From: Candidatus Bathyarchaeota archaeon | GTDB lineage: Archaea; Thermoproteota; Bathyarchaeia; TCS64 | Direction: 5' to 3' | NCBI GenBank assembly: GCA_018652685.1 | Contig: JABIBQ010000002.1 | Coordinates: 1-42,950 of the forward strand | DNA length: 42,950 bases | Part shown: positions 24,647 to 32,843 of the stretch, in pieces | How the letters are laid out: every line of letters starts with the position of its first letter | How positions within the stretch are numbered: position 1 is the first letter of the stretch | Notes under the pieces: generated by a model | Database searches by the model: none | Told to the model about the DNA's origin: nothing | The model's input: only the letters and a program-made list of their open reading frames with translations | Translations under genes and position numbers: made by a program

Positions 24647-25456
24647 TTACTGGAAGCTCTTTTCGAGCCCCGCGACGAATGCCCCATACCTCGCGTTGAC
24701 GTCCCCGAACTTGACATCGACCTCATCAAACGCCCTGGCCAGCTCGGCCTCCTGCTCCGATGAGAGGTCCCTGTCCATCCACGGGTAAAGTACCTCGTCC
24801 TCGCGCTTGATGTGGCCCTGCAGCAGTTCCATGTATGCCCCCAGGTGCTCTGTGACCTTCGCTGAGTCCTGCTCCGCTACGCCTTCAAGGATGTTCTTGA
24901 CGTGGTCCCTGGCGTTCCTGTGGTCTTCGTGGAAGGCCGCGACGATCTCAGAGTCCTCGTCAAAGTACTTGAACAGCAGGTCCTCCTCCTTGGCGTGGTG
25001 GAAGCTATCGGCGTAGGTCTTGATAAAGTCGATGCCGTCAAACACCACCTGCCTTCCCTCCTCGGTTGTAAGGTCCAGTGACTCGTTTATGCACGGGATC
25101 AAAGCTATCAATCGCTTGATGAGTACGTGCTCGTCAACCAGGGTCTGGACCGGCGGCGAGTACGTGAAAGTCCTCACCACCGCCTTCCCGTCGTCCTCGG
25201 GTACCTCGATATCCGCGTCGGGGTAGATGGCCTTGGTTATCCTGCCCATCAACGCCTTCTCCGTCTCCGGGGGTAACCCGTGCACCTCCACTATGTCCTT
25301 GAGGAGGCACGTCCCCACCATGCAGGCACCGCATCCGATGTCATAGCCATCCAGGATTTTCTCCAGCTCGGGGTGCTCGATGATAACTTCCTTGATTCCC
25401 CTGTTCATGTACTCTTCCATGCCCTTCGCGTGGGGGCTTGTCTCATTCATTGTCAT
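24647..25456 (-). CDS. DUF1858-like domain plus hemerythrin domain protein
   Basis: 269 residues. The N-terminal part (about 13-75) is DUF1858/ScdA-like: 'EHPELEKILDGYDIGCGACMVGTCLL' with Cys42, 45 and 50. The C-terminal part (about 100-225) is a hemerythrin four-helix bundle with likely di-iron ligands His110, His153/154, His176, His179, His215 and acidic residues in 'KREDEVLYPW'. Similar fusions (RIC/ScdA/YtfE) handle NO damage or repair of Fe-S clusters. This one probably senses or removes O2 or NO, but that is inference. AAGGAG 9 bases upstream supports ATG 25456. It is co-transcribed behind an ArsR regulator, 3 bases apart. Confidence 0.85.
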   Translation of the reverse strand: MTMNETSPHAKGMEEYMNRGIKEVIIEHPELEKILDGYDIGCGACMVGTCLLKDIVEVHGLPPETEKALMGRITKAIYPDADIEVPEDDGKAVVRTFTYSPPVQTLVDEHVLIKRLIALIPCINESLDLTTEEGRQVVFDGIDFIKTYADSFHHAKEEDLLFKYFDEDSEIVAAFHEDHRNARDHVKNILEGVAEQDSAKVTEHLGAYMELLQGHIKREDEVLYPWMDRDLSSEQEAELARAFDEVDVKFGDVNARYGAFVAGLEKSFQ

Positions 25457-25459
25457 TTT

Positions 25460-25795
25460 TTATTTCTCCTTTACCACGTTGAGGTGGCACGCCGCGCCAC
25501 CCTTGCAGAACTTGTGGTGGTGGTTCTCGATTACCTTCATCAACGGGTCCACAGTCTCGTGGTTGATCGAGTAGACCCTCTGCTTGCCCTCCCTCTTTAC
25601 GAACACAAAGTGGCAGTTTACCAAGTGCTTGAGGTTATGGGAGATCATGCTCTGCTCCTGCCCAAGCTCCGCGACCATCTGGTTCACGTACATTGGTTTC
25701 TCCACCAGCGCCTCGATGATGGCCAGCCTAGTTGGGTTTGAAAGGGTTGAGAAGAATCCGTAACACATCGTCGAGAGATCTTTTTTCATTGTCAT
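25460..25795 (-). CDS. ArsR-family winged-helix repressor
   Basis: 111 residues. It has the ArsR core 'FSTLSNPTRLAIIEALVEKPMYVNQMVAELGQEQSMISHNLKHL', then the wing 'KREGKQRVYSINH'. The usual 'ELCVCDL' metal site is absent. Other candidate ligands are Cys11, the cluster 'NHHHKFCKGGAACHL' at the C-terminus, and Cys61 ('HLVNCHFV'). The start is ATG 25795 or ATG 25789; the latter has GGTGA six bases upstream. The gene leads a two-gene operon with the hemerythrin protein and has a palindrome between its TATA box and start. Confidence 0.88.
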   Translation of the reverse strand: MTMKKDLSTMCYGFFSTLSNPTRLAIIEALVEKPMYVNQMVAELGQEQSMISHNLKHLVNCHFVFVKREGKQRVYSINHETVDPLMKVIENHHHKFCKGGAACHLNVVKEK

Positions 25796-25814
25796 TCACC
25801 GTATGATCGTTGCT

Positions 25815-25848
25815 ACATATGATGTGTGTATCATATGTGTATAAACCT
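25815..25848 (-). promoter_or_regulatory. ArsR operator palindrome and TATA box
   Basis: A perfect nine-base inverted repeat, ACATATGAT-GTGTGT-ATCATATGT, lies at 25815-25838. Next to it the minus strand reads GGTTTATAC (about 25839-25848), a TATA box. Transcription would begin inside the palindrome, so a bound dimer would block it. This is classic autorepression by the downstream ArsR gene; binding itself is inferred. Confidence 0.65.
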
Positions 25849-25909
25849 TTCCTATTTTCCCCGGTTCAGATAATTAATAACGCATGATGCTGGATTTGAT
25901 TCGAGAGCA

Positions 25910-26755
25910 ATGTCAAGGGTAGCGGTTGTTAAGGGCGAGAGAGGGCTGGAGCCGGTTTATAGAGCGATGGACATGATTCCGTACAGGGAGGCTCTTGAGC
26001 CATGGGACACGGTGCTCATCAAACCGAACCTGATAACATCGCACACCTACAAGTCAGGGATCACCACAGACCCGATGGTAGTCGAAGCGGTAATCAACAG
26101 GGTCCACGAGCTTGGAAAGAAGGCGATAGTGGTCGAGACTGACGGTGGGATCACATCCCCTGACGAGGCTATCAACACCACGGGCATGATGGATGTCATT
26201 GAACGCCTGGGTGCCGAGTACGTGAACATGAGGAAGCTCAAAGACAAGGTAGAGCTGGTGGTCGATGGGCCTAAAAAGGTGAAAAAGTTCAAAGTGGCGA
26301 GAATGGCCACGGAGAACGCCATTATAACTGTGCCAACGATGAAGACCCTGCACCACACCAGCATCACCATGGGCCTCAAGAATATGTTCGGCATGTTGAC
26401 GACTCGCAGGAAGTTCACGATGCACCGCCACGGCATGAACAACGTCATCTACGACATAATCAAGACACTGCCACCCCACCTGAGCGTCATCGACGGTTTC
26501 TACGGGAAGGAAGGAAAAGGTCCGTGGCAGGGAGAACCAGTCAAGATGGACACCATAATCGCAAGTGTTGACCCGATCGCGGCAGACGCAACCGCTGCTA
26601 GATGTATAGGCATCGAACCCGAGACCATTGACCACATCAGGTGGCTACATGAAGTGGGAATCGGCGAAATGACAGATATAGAAGTGGTCGGGGATGGGAT
26701 CGACGCAGTCTACAGGAAATGGGATAGGGCATTGGACGTCAAACTCGTTTTCTAA
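25910..26755 (+). CDS. DUF362-family protein
   Basis: A 281-residue DUF362 protein. The domain is seen in 'VLIKPNLITSHTYKSGITTDPMVVEAVI', 'TVPTMKTLHHTSITMGLKNMFGML' and 'SVIDGFYGKEGKGPW'. DUF362 proteins often carry ferredoxin domains; this one has none and almost no cysteine. The biochemical role is unknown. A TATA-like TAATTAATAA lies about 35 bases upstream. It is divergent from the ArsR operon and followed 39 bases on by a molybdopterin oxidoreductase gene, perhaps with its own weak promoter. Confidence 0.82.
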   Translation: MSRVAVVKGERGLEPVYRAMDMIPYREALEPWDTVLIKPNLITSHTYKSGITTDPMVVEAVINRVHELGKKAIVVETDGGITSPDEAINTTGMMDVIERLGAEYVNMRKLKDKVELVVDGPKKVKKFKVARMATENAIITVPTMKTLHHTSITMGLKNMFGMLTTRRKFTMHRHGMNNVIYDIIKTLPPHLSVIDGFYGKEGKGPWQGEPVKMDTIIASVDPIAADATAARCIGIEPETIDHIRWLHEVGIGEMTDIEVVGDGIDAVYRKWDRALDVKLVF

Positions 26756-26794
26756 ACTTCTAATAACAACCCATCCGTCTAGTTTCTGTTTACC

Positions 26795-28876
26795 ATGACC
26801 GGTATACCCTTCACGTGTAACCTTGACTGCGGAGGCGGATGCCCACTCCTCGCCATCGTCAAGGACGGTAAAGTATCCAAGGTAATCGACAACCCCGCTG
26901 GCGGAGAATACATCAAGGGCTGCGTCAGAGGATACCAATCTCACAGGATACAGAACGCGCCTGATCGCCTCACAAAGCCACTGATCAGGACCGGTCCAAG
27001 GGGATCAGGCGAGTTCAAGGAAGTGACATGGAAGGAAGCACTGGACCTCGTAGCGGAGAAGCTCTCTGAGGTAAAGGAAAAGCACGGAAACGAGGCTATC
27101 CTCAACTTAGGTGGCTCAGGTGCTATCATGAGCGTGCTCCACAACACCAAGAGGTTAGCAAATCGGTTCCTCCACCTATTTGGAGGAGCGACCGGCCGTT
27201 GGCTAGGGTACAGCAGCGCGGCAAATATGTTCACACTGCCTTACCTTTTAGGTACCGTTCAGGCCGGTTTTGACCCTGCTTCACTGAAACACAGTAACCT
27301 CATCATCCTCTGGGGCTCCAACGTCGTGGATAACAGGTTCGGCAGCGCAACGGAGTCATGGATCAGAGACGCTAAGAGGCGTGGAGTCAAGGTTATCACC
27401 ATTGACCCAAGGGCAACCAACACCGTGAAGACCCTTGGAGACCAGTGGATCAAAGTGCTTCCGGGCACAGACACCGCTTTGATGATGGCTGTCCTCAATG
27501 TTCTGATCAAAGAGGATTTGGTTGACCGAGCCTACATCGAAAAGTACGTTTATGGGTTCAAGGAGCTTGAAAACCACATACTTGGACTCGACGACGGCGT
27601 TGACAAGACACCTGAGTGGGCTGAAAAGGTGTGCGGTACACCATCTGAGACCATTATGCAGCTTGCATTGGAATATGGAAACGCGAAACCGACATGTTTG
27701 ATCACTGGACTGGCCATACAGAGAGTCATAGGCGGCGAAGAGGCGGTAAGGATGGCAGTCTCGCTGCAGGCAGCTACTGGAAATATCGGGGTGAAGGGGG
27801 GTTCATCAGGCGGGTACTTTTCAAATATGCTCCCCTCAATGAAGGTCGGGGCAATTGACACCATGCCAAACCCGGTGAAGGCAACGGTCCCGACATACGA
27901 GTGGGCTGACGCCATCATCCAGGGAAAGAAAGGCGGCTACCCCGTTGATATCAAATTCGTCTACGTCCTCGGCACCAATTACCTGAACCAAGGAAGCGAC
28001 ATCAAGAAGAACAAAGAGGCTTTCGAGAAGGCAGATTTCTCTGTCGCGCATGAGAGGTTCATGACAGCAACCGCGCTACACTGTGACGTGGTCTTCCCCG
28101 TATCCACAAGCTTTGAGAGAACCGATGTCATGAAGGGAGGAGGTAACTTCCTCCTCTACTCGAAACAGGTGGTTCCAAAACTGGATGGAGTCAAGCACGA
28201 CTACGAGATACTCTGTCAACTTGCCGAGAGACTTGGTATCATTGAGGAGTTCACCGAGGGAAAGACAGAGGCGGAGTGGATTGATCAGTTCATCGCTGAG
28301 TCAGAGATTGAGGATGTTGAGGAATTCAAGGAGAAGGGAATCTACCTCGGGAAGGAGCAGGAGAGGGGTGCCTTCACTGATTTCATTGAAGACCCGGATA
28401 AATATCCATTGGACACACCTTCAGGCAAGATACAGTTGTACTCTGAGGAGTTTGCCATGAAGGGAGCGTCCCCAATCCCGACTTTGAGATCAATCAAACC
28501 CAACACAGAGAATCCGTTGCGGCTAGTTACTCCAAAGTCTAGGTATAGGACACACTCACAAAACTATAACATCAAGTGGTTCCAAGAGATGGATCCCCAG
28601 AAGCTGTGGATAAACCCGGTTGACGCCGTGGAAAGAGGCATCATAGACGGTGAACGGGTACTCATCTCAAGCCCGCAGGGAAAGATCAGAATCGAGGCGT
28701 TCGTTACAGAGGATATTATGCCTGGCGTGGTGTGCCTGCTTGAAGGTGCATGGCCCAAATACGAGGACGACATCGAGGTCCAGGGCTCAGCGAACGCTGT
28801 CACATCAACCAGACCCACGCTACCAAGCCATGGATCAAGGACCCACACGGTCTATGTGCAGGTTAAAAAAGCCTAA
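26795..28876 (+). CDS. Molybdopterin oxidoreductase, DMSO reductase family
   Basis: A 693-residue catalytic subunit that binds Mo- or W-bis(pterin guanine dinucleotide). The N-terminal [4Fe-4S] site is Cys8, Cys12, Cys16 and Cys43 ('CNLDCGGGC', 'KGCVRG'). The family text continues with 'KPLIRTGPRGSGEFKEVTWKEAL'. At the metal-ligand position it reads 'GYSSAANM' (Ser140/Ser141), so the ligand is probably Ser, as in DMSO reductases, rather than Cys or Sec. A C-terminal Asp-decarboxylase-like cofactor domain follows ('LRLVTPKSRYRTHSQ'). There is no Tat signal, and no Fe-S or membrane subunit beside it, so it is likely cytoplasmic. The substrate is unknown. Confidence 0.9.
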   Translation: MTGIPFTCNLDCGGGCPLLAIVKDGKVSKVIDNPAGGEYIKGCVRGYQSHRIQNAPDRLTKPLIRTGPRGSGEFKEVTWKEALDLVAEKLSEVKEKHGNEAILNLGGSGAIMSVLHNTKRLANRFLHLFGGATGRWLGYSSAANMFTLPYLLGTVQAGFDPASLKHSNLIILWGSNVVDNRFGSATESWIRDAKRRGVKVITIDPRATNTVKTLGDQWIKVLPGTDTALMMAVLNVLIKEDLVDRAYIEKYVYGFKELENHILGLDDGVDKTPEWAEKVCGTPSETIMQLALEYGNAKPTCLITGLAIQRVIGGEEAVRMAVSLQAATGNIGVKGGSSGGYFSNMLPSMKVGAIDTMPNPVKATVPTYEWADAIIQGKKGGYPVDIKFVYVLGTNYLNQGSDIKKNKEAFEKADFSVAHERFMTATALHCDVVFPVSTSFERTDVMKGGGNFLLYSKQVVPKLDGVKHDYEILCQLAERLGIIEEFTEGKTEAEWIDQFIAESEIEDVEEFKEKGIYLGKEQERGAFTDFIEDPDKYPLDTPSGKIQLYSEEFAMKGASPIPTLRSIKPNTENPLRLVTPKSRYRTHSQNYNIKWFQEMDPQKLWINPVDAVERGIIDGERVLISSPQGKIRIEAFVTEDIMPGVVCLLEGAWPKYEDDIEVQGSANAVTSTRPTLPSHGSRTHTVYVQVKKA

Positions 28877-29721
28877 AGTGCGGGAGTCAGGACTATGTTT
28901 CTGTATTCCACTGCCCTGTGATCACCCTGAAGCATGATAGGTCCGGGCTCGCCCTCGTTTGAGTTCAAAGCTCCGCCAGTCAAGCCGGGTATTTCCTGCC
29001 TGTCAATGATTGTCTCGCCGTTGAACACAATCGAAACCCAACGACCTATGAAAGTGATATCAAAGGAGTTCCACTCTCCCACAGCTTTTGTCATCTTCTT
29101 CGATGGTTTCAGGTAACCGTATATAGACCCCGTTGACCGGGCACCTGTCTCCTTTTCGTGGTCGTCAAGAATCTGGACCTCGTACCTGCCCCTGAGGTAG
29201 ATGCCGCTGTTGCCCTTCTCGGGGACCCTCCACTCGGCATGGAGCTTAAAGTCCATGAAATTATCCTTGGTCACGATATCGACGCTTGGAGGAGTGTTGC
29301 TGATAACACCGTTTTCGACCTTCCAACCGCTTGGATCATCAGAGAAACGCTGTTTCCAGTTGGACAAGTCCTTCCTGATGAGGTTAATAGGTGCCCCCCA
29401 CTGGACATCTCTGTATTTTAGCATTGGTGCTGAAACCGCGGAAAACTCGACCCAGTTACCATCATCGTCGTTGGTTGTACCCGTGATCCTTCTCCCTTCC
29501 AGCTTTCCCTTGAAGATGAGAAGGCCCTCACGTTTCTCGTACTGTGGTGGGAGACTGAAGTAGAGCTCATTGTCCTCGAAACTCAGCTCGGTCATGGATC
29601 TGGCGCTTCCCTCGATGCCCACGAACCTACCAGATAGCTCTCCATCATCTACTATCTCAAACCAGGAGGCATAGTCCCTGTCGCGCAGCTTGACAACCGC
29701 GTCCCATCGGCTGGCTATCAT
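28873..29721 (-). CDS. DUF1080 (3-keto-disaccharide hydrolase-like) protein
   Basis: 282 residues. The last ~180 residues are a clear DUF1080 jelly-roll: 'NSGIYLRGRYEVQILDD', 'GSIYGYLKPSKKMTKAVGEWNSF' and 'GPIMLQGDHRAVEYRNI'. Residues 1-100 form a separate beta-rich part. Known DUF1080 proteins are mostly secreted bacterial glycan enzymes or carbohydrate binders. Here there is no signal peptide, so a cytoplasmic place is expected. It follows the winged-helix gene with no gap, and its TAG interlocks with the stop of the convergent molybdoenzyme gene. Confidence 0.85.
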   Translation of the reverse strand: MIASRWDAVVKLRDRDYASWFEIVDDGELSGRFVGIEGSARSMTELSFEDNELYFSLPPQYEKREGLLIFKGKLEGRRITGTTNDDDGNWVEFSAVSAPMLKYRDVQWGAPINLIRKDLSNWKQRFSDDPSGWKVENGVISNTPPSVDIVTKDNFMDFKLHAEWRVPEKGNSGIYLRGRYEVQILDDHEKETGARSTGSIYGYLKPSKKMTKAVGEWNSFDITFIGRWVSIVFNGETIIDRQEIPGLTGGALNSNEGEPGPIMLQGDHRAVEYRNIVLTPAL

Positions 29722-30468
29722 TTAGGACAACTCGTGACTCAACTGGGCCAGCATAACCAGCCCCTTCATCCCTTTAGGGGTAAGCACATAATCCTTTGAC
29801 TCGAACTGGTCCATGTACTCGGCCTCTTTGAGCTTCTTTATGTGGTAGAGAAGCTGCCCACCCTCAAGTCCAGTTGCCCTTGAGAGGTCGTTGAACCGGT
29901 TTTCACCCCTGTAGATGCTTTGGAGGATCTGTATCCGCACCTTGTTGCTTATCGGACTGACAATCATTCTGTTGGCCTTCTCGGCGTCCAGTGAGTTCAC
30001 GGTGGCAGTGTTCTGGGCCAAGGATACCGCTGGGGTCTCGATGAGCCTCAGCTGTGAGAGTAGTTGCATGTTGGACCGCAGCATACTCATCCCCGCCTCT
30101 ATACAGGAGACACACCCGGGTCTGCCGAAATCCTCGAAGTTCTGTTTCATTTTGGGTGCCCTCTCCATGGCCTTTTCCAGTGCGTTATAGGACGCGGTGA
30201 ACTTGCCCGCCTTGAGGAGGGCTAAATGCTCCTCCTGGCGCTCTGCCAGCATTGCCTTGCAGTTTTCCTCCTCGTCTGGTCTATCGCACTTCAGGTTGGC
30301 GACAAGGTCGTGGCTCATCCCGATGACGTAATCGACGATAGTCCTGTTGTAGTTGAGGGCCACCTGTTTGTTTACCTCGTTTTCGATGACCTCTAACCGT
30401 TGTCGGGTCTCGGTCCTGAACTGGCTTATCTCCTTCCGGAGCCCACTTATCTCATCATCCAGCCTCAT
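29722..30468 (-). CDS. Winged-helix transcriptional regulator with coiled coil and four cysteines
   Basis: 248 residues. An N-terminal coiled coil (about 5-38) leads to a helical middle part holding Cys61, Cys70, Cys119 and Cys122 ('CDRPDEEENC', 'CVSC'), a possible zinc, Fe-S or redox centre. The C-terminal 165-235 is a winged helix of ArsR-like type ('ISNKVRIQILQSIYRGENRFNDLSRATG...LLYHIKKLKEA'). No named family is recognised. It forms an operon with the DUF1080 gene and is divergent from the PNPOx-like gene, which it may control. Confidence 0.75.
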   Translation of the reverse strand: MRLDDEISGLRKEISQFRTETRQRLEVIENEVNKQVALNYNRTIVDYVIGMSHDLVANLKCDRPDEEENCKAMLAERQEEHLALLKAGKFTASYNALEKAMERAPKMKQNFEDFGRPGCVSCIEAGMSMLRSNMQLLSQLRLIETPAVSLAQNTATVNSLDAEKANRMIVSPISNKVRIQILQSIYRGENRFNDLSRATGLEGGQLLYHIKKLKEAEYMDQFESKDYVLTPKGMKGLVMLAQLSHELS

Positions 30469-30492
30469 GGGTTAGATTATTTACCCTACCAG

Positions 30493-30500
30493 TTATATTA
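30493..30500. promoter_or_regulatory. Near-symmetrical TATA element between divergent genes
   Basis: TTATATTA reads TAATATAA on the other strand. It lies in the middle of a 53-base gap, about 26-28 bases from both the minus ATG (30468) and the plus ATG (30522). It could serve both genes. A second AT-rich box (about 30505-30511) could serve the minus gene instead. Confidence 0.45.
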
Positions 30501-30521
30501 CTTACTATATTATCTGTGGGT

Positions 30522-30938
30522 ATGGTACAAGTACCAAAAGAAGCACAGGAGATCTATACCAAGCAGAGGATCATCAGCTTGGCAACGGTTGATGCCGAGG
30601 GGAAGCCAAACACAAGCTACGTGGCGTTCTGGTGGTTCGAGGACGACGAGACAATCGTTCTAATTGATAACTTCATGAAGAAGACTAGGGCAAACCTAGA
30701 GGCAACTGGCTGGGCAGCACTATCCGGATATGATATGGACATCCACAGGGCGTTCCAGATCAAAGGCAAGGCGACCATCGAGACCGAAGGTCCCAGGGTA
30801 GAACGCGGAAAGATGATGGCAGCACAGTTCGAGAAGGAGAGGGGTATGAAGATGCCTGCCAAGGCAGCCATAGCCGTCAAGGTAACTGAGGTCTACTACC
30901 TACAGCCTGGCCCCGACGCAGGTAAGGCAGTAGCCTAA
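30522..30938 (+). CDS. PNPOx-like flavin-binding split-barrel protein
   Basis: A 138-residue pyridoxamine-5'-phosphate-oxidase-like protein: 'ISLATVDAEGKPNTSYVAFWWFEDDETIVLID', 'KKTRANLEATGWAALSGYD' and 'AFQIKGKATIETEG'. The fold binds FMN, F420 or heme in different subfamilies, and the cofactor here is not decided. ATG 30522 is set by the TATA box 28 bases upstream. Divergent transcription from the Cys-rich regulator suggests a redox-linked role. Confidence 0.82.
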   Translation: MVQVPKEAQEIYTKQRIISLATVDAEGKPNTSYVAFWWFEDDETIVLIDNFMKKTRANLEATGWAALSGYDMDIHRAFQIKGKATIETEGPRVERGKMMAAQFEKERGMKMPAKAAIAVKVTEVYYLQPGPDAGKAVA

Positions 30939-30959
30939 CCTCTTGCATAGCCATTTCAG

Positions 30960-30991
30960 ACGCCAATAACTGGGCGTTTAACTTCTTTTTC
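30960..30991 (+). terminator. Hairpin and T-rich terminator after the PNPOx-like gene
   Basis: A five-base stem ACGCC/GGCGT (30960-30964 and 30973-30977, eight-base loop) is followed by TTTAACTTCTTTTT. It lies 22 bases past the stop codon. It may end the short transcript before the CoA-transferase gene. Confidence 0.35.
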
Positions 30992-31042
30992 GGTGTAAAT
31001 TGAGCAAACATTATGTATATCCACCCCTTCATGAGGGCTATC

Positions 31043-32203
31043 ATGAAGAAGATACTAGAGGACATAAAGATCCTGGACTTCACACACGTATGGTTCGGCC
31101 CATACACCACCATGATGCTGGCCGAGCTAGGAGCGGAGGTAGTCAAGGTAGAGCCACCATGGGGAACCATCGGCAGGATGGGCCCCGGTGAGCTCAAGAA
31201 CGGTGTATCAACCACGTTCTACGCACTGAACCTCAACAAGAAAGACATCAGCATGGACCTCAAGAACCCCGAGGTCAAGGAGATGATCAAGGAATTAGTC
31301 AAGCAGAGCGACGTTGTAGCACAGAACTTCGCCCCTGGCACAATGGAACGCCTGGGATTCGGTTATGACCAGCTCAAGGAGTGGAATCCCAAGATTATCT
31401 ATGCAGCCCTCAGCGGCTTCGGCCAGTCAGGTCCATACAGCAAGAACGCCGCATATGCCAGCATAGCAGAGGCCATGAGCGGCCACACCTACGCAACTGG
31501 GAAAAATAAGGACTACAATGGCCCACCGATCAGCATGGCGGGGGCCATGGGAGATCTTGGACCAGCCATGTACGCCGCATTCAGCATCGTCGCGGCCATC
31601 AGGTACAGGGACCAAACTGGCGAGGGCCAAATGGTGGATGTCTCACAGTTTGACACCATGGCGGCTTTCAACTGCACAGCAAGCGTGGCTTACGACCTGT
31701 TCAAGGAAAGTCCCATCGAACGACGCCACAACAACCCGAGGCCCCCGAGGGTCGGAGGGATGCTTGAGGTAGCCGATGGCTGGATCTATCTCATGACTGA
31801 GCGACCGAGGGCAACCGAGGCACTCAAGGCAGAGTTGGGAGTCGACGAACTCACCCGTGAACTTGTCATGGGAAAGATCGGAGACATGACACGCATGGAG
31901 GCACACGAGTACCTAGCAGGCATGGGATTCCCCGTTGGGCCCGTCTACGAGGCTTACGAGGCAATGGAAGACCCCCACAGCCAGGCAAGGGGCATGTGGG
32001 TAGAGGTCGACCACCCCACCGTGGGCAAGTACAAAGCACCCAATTTCCCGGTAGTCTTTAGTAAGACACCCGGAGAGGTCACAAGCGCGGCACCCATGCT
32101 GGGACAGCACACTCGCGAAGTCCTTGCGGAGAAGCTGGGCAAGACCGAGGAAGAGCTCACTGCACTGGAGAAGGCAGGCGCCATCGTCCAGTGGAAGGGC
32201 TAA
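31043..32203 (+). CDS. Class III CoA-transferase (CaiB/BaiF family)
   Basis: A 386-residue acyl-CoA transferase. 'IKILDFTHVWFGPYTTMMLAELGAEVVKVEPP' is the family opening. 'YALNLNKKDISMDLKNPE', 'AQNFAPGTMERLGFGYDQL' and 'YAALSGFGQSGPY' follow. The nucleophilic Asp is in 'GAMGDLGPAMYA'. Three in-frame ATGs exist (31013, 31031, 31043). The last fits the family start, and a TATA-like TTATGTATAT lies 27 bases before it. The acid and CoA donor cannot be told. It could activate a carboxylic acid for one of the nearby oxidoreductases. Confidence 0.9.
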   Translation: MKKILEDIKILDFTHVWFGPYTTMMLAELGAEVVKVEPPWGTIGRMGPGELKNGVSTTFYALNLNKKDISMDLKNPEVKEMIKELVKQSDVVAQNFAPGTMERLGFGYDQLKEWNPKIIYAALSGFGQSGPYSKNAAYASIAEAMSGHTYATGKNKDYNGPPISMAGAMGDLGPAMYAAFSIVAAIRYRDQTGEGQMVDVSQFDTMAAFNCTASVAYDLFKESPIERRHNNPRPPRVGGMLEVADGWIYLMTERPRATEALKAELGVDELTRELVMGKIGDMTRMEAHEYLAGMGFPVGPVYEAYEAMEDPHSQARGMWVEVDHPTVGKYKAPNFPVVFSKTPGEVTSAAPMLGQHTREVLAEKLGKTEEELTALEKAGAIVQWKG

Positions 32204-32210
32204 AACTTCC

Positions 32211-32780
32211 CTATTTTGACACAAATCTATTGTTTTTAACGTAGAACCGGAAATGCTCTGGTAAATCTTTTGTAACTCCAATCCTGTGGCTTGTTTCCAT
32301 TTCAAACTCATACTTGTTGTTCTGAACAAAAAGAGTGCATGATTCATCAGTTGCTGCCTGCCCGTTCAGGGATCTGTTCACATCTAATGCGAGGGTTAGC
32401 TTCCCAGGTCCACTTGTCAGATCTCTGTCACGCTTCACTGGACGATTCTCCTTCATGATTTCCATCCCCATAGTTGGCTCGATAGCTCTGATGAGTATTC
32501 CTCCGACCACGTTGTCGTGTGCGATGAAGTTGAGCATCCAGTACCTGTGGACGTTGTAGATGAACAGGTGCCCTGGCTCACCAAACATCACCGAGTTGTA
32601 TTGCTTTTTGCCGTGGAAAGCTCGGGAAGAAGGGTCATCGGCTCCAAAATAGGCCTCAGTCTCAACGATAATTCCGCCAAGAAGTTCATCGCCGAGTCTG
32701 CGGACTAGAATCTTGCCCAGCAGATCTTTGGCGACATTATCAGTACTCCTCGTGTAGAAATCCTTCCTCAGTGCAGTCAT
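32211..32780 (-). CDS. 3-methyladenine DNA glycosylase (MPG/AAG family)
   Basis: A 189-residue alkyl-purine DNA glycosylase that removes damaged bases. The active-site motif is 'GGIIVETEAYFGADDPSSRAFHGK', followed by 'GHLFIYNVHRYWMLNF', the DNA-intercalation region, and 'LTSGPGKLTLAL'. The ATG at 32780 is preferred over the longer frame (32831): a TATA box about 26 bases upstream points to a leaderless mRNA. It converges with the CoA-transferase gene seven bases away. Confidence 0.92.
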   Translation of the reverse strand: MTALRKDFYTRSTDNVAKDLLGKILVRRLGDELLGGIIVETEAYFGADDPSSRAFHGKKQYNSVMFGEPGHLFIYNVHRYWMLNFIAHDNVVGGILIRAIEPTMGMEIMKENRPVKRDRDLTSGPGKLTLALDVNRSLNGQAATDESCTLFVQNNKYEFEMETSHRIGVTKDLPEHFRFYVKNNRFVSK

Positions 32781-32800
32781 CAATTCAAAGTTATCCCAGA

Positions 32801-32810
32801 TAATATAAAG
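32801..32810. promoter_or_regulatory. TATA element between glycosylase and inositol-phosphatase-family genes
   Basis: TAATATAAAG on the plus strand is CTTTATATTA on the minus strand. It is 26 bases from the glycosylase ATG and about 38 bases from the ATG at 32844. It clearly fits the former, and may also serve the latter with a leader of about 12 bases. Confidence 0.4.
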
Positions 32811-32843
32811 AAGCCACGAAGCCAATACCAACTAGGCGTTAAG

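Noticed and set aside
21444-25795. Shared start sequence ATGACAATGAA at moeA, the hemerythrin gene and the ArsR gene
   Set aside because: Three matches of eleven bases at starts encoding Met-Thr-Met are noticeable, but upstream sequences differ and a common control is not supported.
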